Shown here: piece by piece, positions 55,811 to 64,000 of the stretch
Layout of the letters: each line of letters starts with the position of its first letter
How positions within the stretch are numbered: the stretch's first letter is position 1
Source of the DNA: Bostrychus sinensis
Lineage: Eukaryota > Chordata > Actinopteri > Gobiiformes > Eleotridae
NCBI GenBank assembly: GCA_020698575.1
Contig: CM036252.1
Span: forward strand, 1,212,808 to 1,276,807
Direction: 5' to 3'
DNA: 64,000 nt
Translations under genes and position numbers: made by a program
Notes under the pieces: generated by a model
Told to the model about the DNA's origin: nothing
What the model saw: the letters and a program-made list of their open reading frames with translations, nothing else
Databases searched by the model: none

Positions 55811-58800
55811 TTAATAGTTTTGCCCTCGGAGGTATTTGCCAAGTGCAATCACCTTCTGGTTGACTTGTCCTCCCTGGGCTTCCTTAGTGCCTTGACCGAT
55901 CAAAAACGCTGAAGAAGAAGAAGAAGAAGAAGAGAGGGTTAGAGACTACAACCAGAGAAGAAGAGAGGGTTAGAGACTACAACCAGAGAAGAAGAGAGGG
56001 TTAGAGACTACAACCAGAGAAGAAGAGAGAGGCTTAGAGTCCTTGTTTTAGTCCTGGTTTAATCCTGGTTTAGTCCTGGTTTAGACCTGGTTTAGTCCTG
56101 GTTTAGTTCTGGTTTAGTTCTGGTTTAGACCTAGTTTCTTAGCATCCTGCCTTGATCCCTGTAAGTCTGTGTAAGACTGTGTAAGTCTCTGTAAGTCTCT
56201 ATAAGTCTCTATAAGTCTTTATAAGTCTCTATAAGTCTGTGTAAGTCTCTGTAAGTCTCTGTAAGTCTCTGTAAGTCTGTGTAAGTCTCTGTAAGTCTGT
56301 GTAAGTCTCTGTAAGTCTCTGTAAGTCTCTATAAGTCTCTGTAAGTCTGTGTAAGTCTCTGTAAGTCTGTGTAAGACTGTGTAAGTCTCTGTAAGTCTCT
56401 ATAAATCTCTGTAAGTCTGTGTAAGTCTCTGTAAGTCTGTGTAAGTCTCTGTAAGTCTCTGTAAGTCTCTGTAAGTCTGTGTAAGTCTCTGTAAGTCTGT
56501 GTAAGACTGTGTAAGTCTCTGTAAGTCTCTATAAATCTCTGTAAGTCTGTGTAAGTCTGTGTAAGTCTCTGTAAGTCTCTGTAAGTCTCTGTAAGTCTGT
56601 GTAAGTCTCTGTAGGTCTGTGTAAGTCTCTGTAAGTCTCTATAAGTCTCTATAAGTCTCTGTAAGTCTGTGTAAGTCTCTGTAAGTCTGTGTAAGACTGT
56701 GTAAGTCTCTGTAAATCTCTGTAAGTCTGTGTAAGTCTGTGTAAGTCTGTGTAAGTCTGTGTGAGTCTGTGTGAGTCTCTGTAAGTCTCTGTAAGTCTCT
56801 GTAAGTCTGTGTAAGTCTGTGTAAGTCTGTGTAAGTCTCTGTAAGTCTGTGTAAGTCTGTGTAAGTCTCTGTAAGTCTCTGTAAGTCTCTATAAGTCTCT
56901 GTAAGTCTGTGTAAGTCTCTGTAAGTCTGTGTAAGTCTCTGTAAGTCTCTATAAGTCTCTGTAAGTCTGTGTAAGTCTGTGTAAGTCTGTGTAAGTCTCT
57001 GTAAGTCTCTATAAGTCTCTGTAAGTCTGTGTAAGTCTCTGTAAGTCTGTGTAAGTCTGTGTAAGTCTGTGTAAGTCTCTGTAAGTCTCTATAAGTCTCT
57101 GTAAGTCTCTGTAAGTCTCTGTAAGTCTGTGTAAGTCTGTGTAAGTCTCTGTAAGTTTGTGTAAGTCTGTGTAAGTCTGTGTAAGTCTGTGTAAGTCTCT
57201 GTAAGTCTCTATAAGTCTCTGTAAGTCTGTGTAAGTCTCTGTAAGTCTGTGTAAGTTTCTGTAAGTCTCTGTAAGTCTGTGTAAGTCTCTGTAAGCCTGT
57301 GTAAGTCTGTGTAAGTCTCTGTAAGTCTGTGTAAGTCTCTGTAAGTCTCTATAAGTTTGTGTAAGTCTGTGTAAGTCTGTGTAAGTCTGTGTAAGTCTGT
57401 GTATGTCTCTGTAAGTCTCTGTAAGTCTGTGTATGTCTCTGTAAGTCTGTGTATGTCTCTGTAAGTCTGTGTATGTCTCTGTAAGTCTCTGTAAGTCTCT
57501 ATAAGTCTCTGTAAGTCTGTGTAAGACTGTGTAAGTCTCTGTAAATCTGTGTAAGTCTCTGTAAGTCTGTGTAAGTTTCTGTAAGTCTGTGTAAGTTTCT
57601 GTAAGTCTCTGTAAGTCTCTGTAAGTCTGTGTAAGTCTCTGTAAGTCTGTGTAAGTCTGTGTAAGTCTGTGTAAGTCTGTGTAAGTCTCTGTAAGTCTCT
57701 GTAAGTCTGTGTAAGTCTCTGTAAGTCTGTGTAAGTCTCTGTAAGTCTCTGTAAGTCTCTATAAGTTTGTGTAAGTTTCTGTAAGTCTCTGTAAGTCTCT
57801 GTAAGTCTGTGTAAGTCTCTGTAAGTCTCTGTAAGTCTGTGTAAGTCTCTGTAAGTCTCTGTAAGTCTCTATAAGTTTGTGTAAGTTTCTGTAAGTCTCT
57901 GTAAGTCTCTGTAAGTCTCTGTAAGTCTCTGTAAGTCTGTGTAAGTCTCTGTAAGTCTCTATAAGTCTGTGTAAGTCTCTGTAAGTCTGTGTAAGTCTGT
58001 GTAAGTCTGTGTAAGTCTGTGTAAGTCTCTGTAAGTCTCTGTAAGTCTGTGTAAGTCTCTGTAAGTCTGTGTAAGTCTCTGTAAGTCTCTGTAAGTCTCT
58101 ATAAGTTTGTGTAAGTTTCTGTAAGTCTCTGTAAGTCTCTGTAAGTCTGTGTAAGTCTCTGTAAGTCTGTGTAAGTCTCTGTAAGTCTGTGTAAGTCTCT
58201 GTAAGTCTGTGTAAGTCTCTGTAAGTCTCTGTAAGTCTCTGTAAGTCTGTGTAAGTCTCTGTAAGTTTCTGTAAGTCTGTGTAAGTTTCTGTAAGTCTGT
58301 GTAAGTCTCTGTAAGTTTCTGTAAGTCTGTGTAAGTCTGTGTAAGTCTGTGTAAGTCTGTGTAAGTCTCTGTAAGTCTCTGTAAGTCTGTGTAAGTCTCT
58401 GTAAGTCTGTGTAAGTCTCTTTAAGTCTGTGTAAGTTTCTGTAAGTCTGTGTAAGTTTCTGTAAGTCTGTGTAAGTCTCTGTAAGTCTGTGTAAGTCTCT
58501 GTAAGTCTGTGTAAGTCTCTGTAAGTCTGTGTAAGTCTCTGTAAACCACTGCAGAGCAGGACTTGGTGGTACCTGTCTTGGTCCTGAAGACGGTGACGCT
58601 GAAGCTGTTCCCCTCTGCGTCAGGAGCCGTCTTCAGGAGCATCACTGGCTCGTTATCATCGTCCATCAGGTCTCTGAGGAGTCGGCACTTTCTACTCCCG
58701 AGGAACACCCCGTTCTGGGAAAACGGGGCCCGGTCTTTAGCACACAGCTTCTTAATCTCATCAGGCTGCAACACAAGAGACACAAGAGACATTTAGAGAC

Positions 58801-61800
58801 ACTTCACCTGTACAGGTGTGTCTGAGGACATTTAGAGACATCTCACCTGTACAGGTGTGTCTGAGGACATTTAGAGACACTCTTCACCTGTACAGGTGTG
58901 TCTGAGGACATTTAGAGACATCTCACCTGTACAGGTGTGTCTGAGGACATTTAGAGACACTCTTCACCTGTACAGGTGTGTCTGAGAAGATTAGCAGAGT
59001 GGTGACCTCTGACCTACAGTGGCCCTGAAGGGCAAGTCACACCAACAAAATCAAAAACACACAAACGAGCCCTGGATTAAGGCGGCACTTTGGTCCAGTG
59101 ATTATAGCAAAGAGAAAATAAAACAGCAGATGTAGTGATATTCTGTTCTAACAGTGACCGTGTACTGTGTACAGGCCGTGGCTGTGTTAGAATAGGCCGT
59201 GGCTGTGTTAGAATAGGCCGTGGCTGTGTGGCTGTGTTAGAATAGGACGTGTCTGTGTTAGAATAGGCCGTGGCTGTGTGGCTGTGTTAGAATAGGCCGT
59301 GGCTGTGTTAGAATAGGCCGTGGCTGTGTGGCTGTGTTAGAATAGGCCGTGTCTGTGTTAGAATAGGCCGTGGCTGTGTTAGAATAGGACGTGTCTGTGT
59401 TAGAATAGGCCGTGGCTGTGTGGCTGTGTTAGAATAGGCCGTGGCTGTGTTAGAATAGGCCGTGGCTGTGTGGCTGTGTTAGAATAGGCCGTGGCTGTGT
59501 TAGAATAGGACGTGTCTGTGTTAGAATAGGACGTGTCTGTGTTAGAATAGGCCGTGGCTGTGTGGCTGTGTTAGAATAGGCCGTGGCTGTGTTAGAATAG
59601 GCCGTGGCTGTGTTAGAATAGGCCGTGGCTGTGTTAGAATAGGCCGTGGCTGTGTTAGAATAGGCCGTGGCTGTGTTAGAATAGGACGTGGCTGTGTTAG
59701 AATAGGCCGTGGCTGTGTGGCTGTGTTAGAATAGGACGTGTCTGTGTTAGAATAGGCCGTGGCTGTGTGGCTGTGTTAGAATAGGCCGTGGCTGTGTTAG
59801 AATAGGCCGTGGCTGTGTGGCTGTGTTAGAATAGGCCGTGGCTGTGTGGCTGTGTTAGAATAGGCCGTGGCTGTGTGGCTGTGTTAGAATAGGCCGTGGC
59901 TGTGTTAGAATAGGCCGTGGCTGTGTGGCTGTGTTAGAATAGGCCGTGGCTGTGTTAGAATAGGACGTGTCTGTGTTAGAATAGGACGTGTCTGTGTTAG
60001 AATAGGCCGTGTCTGTGTTAGAATAGGCCGTGGCTGTGTGGCTGTGTTAGAATAGGCCGTGGCTGTGTTAGAATAGGCCGTGGCTGTGTTAGAATAGGCC
60101 GTGGCTGTGTTAGAATAGGCCGTGGCTGTGTTAGAATAGGCCGTGGCTGTGTTAGAATAGGCCGTGGCTGTGTTAGAATAGGCCGTGTCCTGGAGGGGAT
60201 CCTGCAGTGAAATATCTGTGTAGAACTTTTAACAACGCCACAGGAGGGCGCCGCTGAGGACTCAGATTTTCTCTCCTTCGTATCATTTTGGTCAAGAGAC
60301 TTTCCTTTTTTCTCAGCGGCCCCAAAAGTTCAAACGCAGAGATTTAGTTTGTGTTTTTATGTTTCATTTTGTCTGGATTTACTTCAGAATGTTTATGGAA
60401 ACAAAGCGGCTCCAGAATCAGAGCGAGCCTGTTCAGGTCCAGGTGCAGCTGTTGTTATATTTCAGCAGGATGCACATCTGGAGCTCACTGGGCCGTGTTC
60501 CCCTGCAGCTGTGGAACATCGCAGTGTCCCTGAAGCCCAGGCTTCATAATAAAGAGAATTTACCAAAACACATTAAAACCTGACAGCACAGCTGTGTAAG
60601 GGGCTTTAAAACAGACTTTTGACTGCTGTTAAACTGGAGCCAACAATGTAAACGCTAAAATAAATTTAAAAAATGAATAAGATAATCTGCATCCAACAGT
60701 GCCTTATAAAAATAAACCTCTGGCCGTGGTTTAAATGGACACTGATGTCCTGTTTGTGGTTGGGTCTGGTGATGGGGTTTGACCCGGTGTCCCGCCTCAG
60801 CGCTCAGTAATATTATTAAAAAAAAGCACATGAATGCTGTTGTCTGAAGGATTAGATGTGAGTGTTTTGATCATTTGTTGCAGCGTAGAACATTTAAATC
60901 TGTTATTTGCTGCCTGTGCTGCCGCAGCTCACAGCTGCAAGCTTCTGTCTGGATCTAACCCGAAGTAACAAAAACTCAGCGACAACGCCGTTTAATAAAA
61001 ACATCTGCGACTTTATTCACCTGACACGATCTGATAAATGTTCTTGTGATACCACTCTTATTTAAATCACACTCATTTTTATCAATTTGACTAATTTTAC
61101 ACGGGTCAGTATTTAATTCAACTGTACTTTTATCAAATAATATTTGTTACTTCCATCCCCATCAACATAAAGACCTGGATGACAAACAATCTCCTCCTAA
61201 ACCCAGAAAAGATCATTGTACCAAGCCCCAAAAAGCAGAGAGATGCTCTGCCTGAGCAGAGTCTCGCGGGACGGTGTCAGTGTAGCCTCCAGTTCTACCG
61301 TGACAAACAAAAGAGTTTTATTTGACCAAGATTTATCATTTAAAGGAACAGGCCACAGTTTTTTCCAGACTAAACTCTGTTGTTCCCTGATCTTCGCTGA
61401 GCTGTTGCGTCCCTCTCTGGTCTTTGTGCCCTGTGCCCTTTGCCTGAGCCACGCTAATGTGTTAGCATTTAGCTTTGCCAAAAAGATCCTCATGGAACCA
61501 AACGCCACTCACGTAAGAATTTAAATACGGTTCCGTGAGTGGTTACATGACCCAAGTACAGTTACACAAAAATGAAAAGTGGAGATTTTCTAAGCAGGAT
61601 AAAAATGGGAACTATAATGTAAGGCGTAATAACACTTTAAGAGCACTTCAGCTCGGCACAGTGATATCTTCACTCCTAAAAAATTCCCATTTTGTTTGGT
61701 TCCATAAGGATCTTTTTGGCAAAGCTAAATGCTAACACATTAGCGTGGCTCAGGCAAAGGGCACAGGGCACAAAGACCAGAGAGGGACGCAACAGCTCAG

Positions 61801-62016
61801 CGAAGATCAGGGAACAACAGTTTAGTCTGGAAACGGTGGCCTGTCCCTTTAAGAGCTCTGAGCGTCGGCAGTACTCACAGTGATCGCCATCTTGGCCGTG
61901 CTGGCCCACACAGACTCCTGACCCGGGGTCGCGCCAACGATGGCGGCTTCACCAATCACCACCATCCCATTCTGGTCCGGGCTCTTCAGGTTATCAATGT
62001 ACGCGTTCCACGACAT
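55811..62016 (-). CDS. pfn1: Profilin (pfn1-like), 3 coding exons
   Basis: Exons in transcript order 61879-62016, 58573-58765 and 55811-55908 total 429 nt and agree in phase, giving 142 residues. The N-terminus MSWNAYIDNL is the profilin actin/polyproline-binding start. EAAIVG, SVWAS, ITPDEIKKL, KDRAPFSQNGVFLG, KCRLLRD and the C-terminal helix QVNQKVIALGKYLRGQNY fit the family in order and spacing (usual length 138-142). Profilin binds monomeric actin and poly-proline ligands such as formins and Ena/VASP. W3 of the poly-proline site is present. The sequence diverges from mammalian PFN1 (no MGKEGVHGG block), so the paralogue name rests on family resemblance and is less certain than the family. 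The ATG sits one base after a good acceptor (TTGTTGCAG), implying an upstream non-coding exon. Confidence 0.9.
55922..56035. repeat. Short GAAGAA tract and 31-bp repeat at profilin exon 3 acceptor
   Basis: GAAGAAGAAGAAGAAG followed by three to four copies of a unit with GAGGGTTAGAGACTACAACC, starting about 14 bp from the exon 3 acceptor. Confidence 0.88.
56160..58545. repeat. 10-bp GTAAGTCTSt array filling profilin intron 2
   Basis: About 239 copies of GTAAGTCTCT or GTAAGTCTGT, with minor ATAAGT, GTAAAT, GTATGT and GTAAGA variants. The ten-base register is unbroken across the whole array as printed. It fills nearly all of the intron between exons 2 and 3. GTAAGT on the plus strand is the +1 to +6 consensus of a 5' splice site. 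The profilin transcript carries its complement, ACTTAC. Confidence 0.97.
58795..58985. repeat. 35-40-bp minisatellite, profilin intron 1
   Basis: Five copies of a unit with CACCTGTACAGGTGTGTCTG then AGGACATTTAGAGACA. This is the reverse complement of the plod3 intron 9 unit. It begins about 30 bp from the exon 2 acceptor. Confidence 0.93.
59165..60190. repeat. 21-bp minisatellite, profilin intron 1
   Basis: About 48 copies of GGCTGTGTTAGAATAGGCCGT with GGACGTGTCT variants and an optional GGCTGTGT insertion. The remaining intron sequence, 60195-61339, is unique with no feature recognised. Confidence 0.95.
61340..61852. mobile_element. Foldback MITE with about 160-bp inverted arms
   Basis: The left arm 61340-61503 and right arm 61694-61852 are near-perfect reverse complements (outer ends TTAAAGGAACAGGCCAC and TTAAAGGGACAGGCCAC), separated by about 190 bp. 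It lies in profilin intron 1 and ends 18 bp from the exon 1 donor (61871-61878). No transposase. The target duplication is unclear. Confidence 0.85.
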
Positions 62017-62021
62017 CCTGC

Positions 62022-63912
62022 AACAAGACCGGGTTAGACCGGGTTAGACCGGGTTAGACCGGGTTAGACCAGGTTAGACCGGGTTAGACCGGGTTAGACC
62101 GGGTTAGACCAGGTTAGACCAGGTTAGACCGGGTTAGACCGGGTTAGACCAGGTTTAAGACCGGGTTAGACCGGGTTAGACCAGGTTAGACCGGGTTAGA
62201 CCGGGTTAGACTGGGTTTAAGACCGGGTTAGACCGGGTTAGACCAGGTTAGACCAGGTTAGACCGGGTTAGACCGGGTTAGACCAGGTTTAAGACCGGGT
62301 TAGACCGGGTTAGACCGGGTTAGACCGGGTTAGACTGGGTTTAAGACCGGGTTAGACCGGGTTAGACTGGGTTAGACCGGGTTAGACCAGGTTAGACCGG
62401 GTTAGACCGGGTTAGACCGGGTTAGACCGGGTTAGACCGGGTTAGACCGGGTTAGACTGGGTTTAAGACCGGGTTAGACCGGGTTTAAGACCGGGTTAGA
62501 CCGGGTTTAAGACCGGGTTAGACCGGGTTTAAGACCGGGTTAGACCGGGTTTAAGACCGGGTTAGACCGGGTTTAAGACCGGGTTTAAGACCGGGTTAGA
62601 CCGGGTTTAAGACCGGGTTAGACCGGGTTTAAGACCGGGTTTAGACCGGGTTTAAGACCGGGTTTAGACCAGGTTTAAGACCGGGTTTAGACCAGGTTTA
62701 AGACCGGGTTTAGACCAGGTTTAAGACCGGGTTTAGACCAGGTTTAAGACCGGGTTTAGACCAGGTTTAAGACCGGGTTTAGACCAGGTTTAAGACCGGG
62801 TTAGACCAGGTTTAAGACCGGGTTAGACCAGGTTTAAGACCGGGTTAGACCAGGTTTAAGACCGGGTTAGACCAGGTTTAAGACCGGGTTAGACCAGGTT
62901 TAAGACCGGGTTAGACCGGGTTAGACCGGGTTAGACCGGGTTAGACCGGGTTAGACCAGGTTTAAGACCAGGTTAGACCGGGTTAGACCAGGTTTAAGAC
63001 CGGGTTAGACCAGGTTTAAGACCGGGTTTAGACCAGGTTTAAGACCGGGTTAGACCAGGTTTAAGACCGGGTTAGACCAGGTTTAAGACTGGGGTTAGAC
63101 CAGGTTTAAGACCGGGTTAGACCAGGTTTAAGACCGGGTTAGACCAGGTTTAAGACCGGGTTAGACCGGGTTTAAGACCGGGTTTAGACCGGGTTTAAGA
63201 CCGGGTTTAGACCGGGTTTAAGACCGGGTTAGACCGGGTTTAAGACCGGGTTTAGACCGGGTTTAAGACCGGGTTAGACCGGGTTTAAGACCGGGTTTAG
63301 ACCAGGTTTAAGACCGGGTTAGACCAGGTTTAAGACCGGGTTTAGACCAGGTTTAAGACCGGGTTAGACCAGGTTTAAGACCGGGTTAGACCAGGTTTAA
63401 GACCGGGTTAGACCAGGTTTAAGACCGGGTTAGACCGGGTTAGACCGGGTTAGACCGGGTTAGACCAGGTTTAAGACCGGGTTAGACCAGGTTTAAGACC
63501 GGGTTAGACCAGGTTTAAGACTGGGGTTAGACCAGGTTTAAGACCGGGTTAGACCAGGTTTAAGACCGGGTTTAGACCAGGTTTAAGACCGGGTTTAGAC
63601 CAGGTTTAAGACCGGGTTAGACCAGGTTTAAGACCGGGTTAGACCAGGTTTAAGACTGGGGTTAGACCAGGTTTAAGACCGGGTTAGACCAGGTTTAAGA
63701 CCGGGTTAGACCAGGTTTAAGACCGGGTTAGACCAGGTTTAAGACCGGGTTAGACCAGGTTTAAGACCGGGTTAGACCAGGTTTAAGACCGGGTTAGACC
63801 AGGTTTAAGACCGGGTTAGACCAGGTTTAAGACCGGGTTAGACCAGGTTTAAGACCGGGTTAGACCAGGTTTAAGACCGGGTTAGACCAGGTTTAAGACC
63901 GGGTTAGACCAG
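62022..63912. repeat. 10-14-bp GGGTTAGACC array upstream of profilin ATG
   Basis: About 150 copies of GGGTTAGACC, GGTTAGACCA and GGGTTTAAGACC. It starts nine bases upstream of the profilin start codon and continues almost to the window edge. In profilin sense the unit reads GGTCTAACCC. The remaining 63913-64000 is unique and ends in GGCGGCCATCTTGG, possibly a YY1-like promoter element. Confidence 0.96.
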
Positions 63913-64000
63913 GGGGCAGCATTACTGTTACTGCTCTGTCATGTGGTGCTCTGACCTTTGACCTGCTGTAAAGGTCAAAGGTCGTGGCGGCCATCTTGGG

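Noticed and set aside
61197..61909. Two related coding frames containing LLRPSLVFVPCALCL
   Set aside because: They are the two arms of an inverted-repeat MITE translated on opposite strands.
62022..63912. Interstitial telomere
   Set aside because: The unit is GGGTTAGACC, not TTAGGG; only one telomeric heptamer per unit and no pure TTAGGG run.

Overview
This is eukaryotic nuclear DNA from a teleost fish, probably a percomorph; I cannot name the species. Evidence: genes split by GT-AG introns, tRNA-derived SINEs of teleost type, hAT and Tc1/mariner DNA transposons, and four vertebrate genes recognised from translated exons.

Layout: (1) 1-3.95 kb: a TG-rich microsatellite, a probable first exon of znhit1 on the minus strand (1065-1089), and a cluster of nested transposons and SINEs. 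(2) 3.95-38.3 kb: plod3 (lysyl hydroxylase 3) on the minus strand. I could assemble all 19 coding exons in phase, giving an intact 733-residue protein. (3) 38.3-48.5 kb: cyb5d1 on the plus strand, divergent from plod3, with four coding exons (215 residues). A ciliary-type promoter (X-box plus forkhead site) lies about 3.6 kb upstream of its ATG. (4) 48.5-55 kb: a convergent intergenic region made mostly of two arrays, a 2.5-kb AT-rich one and a 2.25-kb GGTTTAG(T/A)CCT type. (5) 55-62 kb: a profilin gene (pfn1-like) on the minus strand, three coding exons (142 residues), followed upstream by a 1.9-kb GGGTTAGACC array to the window edge.

The striking property is tandem-repeat load. By my rough addition about 35 kb of 64 kb is minisatellite, in over 30 separate arrays with units of 10-40 bp, most of them inside introns and many ending within a few bases of an exon. 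The coding exons are intact despite this. Several units contain splicing-signal or transcription-factor words: a copied 3' splice site, GTAAGT, CTAAC, and perfect NF-Y CCAAT boxes. One plod3 intron (intron 8) is a pyrimidine-rich array that is a multiple of three with no stop codon. Very long open frames through the arrays (for example 6930-9872 minus, 45424-48099 plus, 50117-52573 plus) are by-products of repeat composition, not genes.

The genes do not form one pathway. plod3 modifies collagen in the ER, cyb5d1 is a motile-cilium protein, profilin controls actin, and znhit1 belongs to a chromatin-remodelling complex. The znhit1-plod3 neighbourhood is conserved with mammals. I saw no CRISPR, virus or new protein system. 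The candidate novelty is the behaviour of the minisatellites at exon boundaries.
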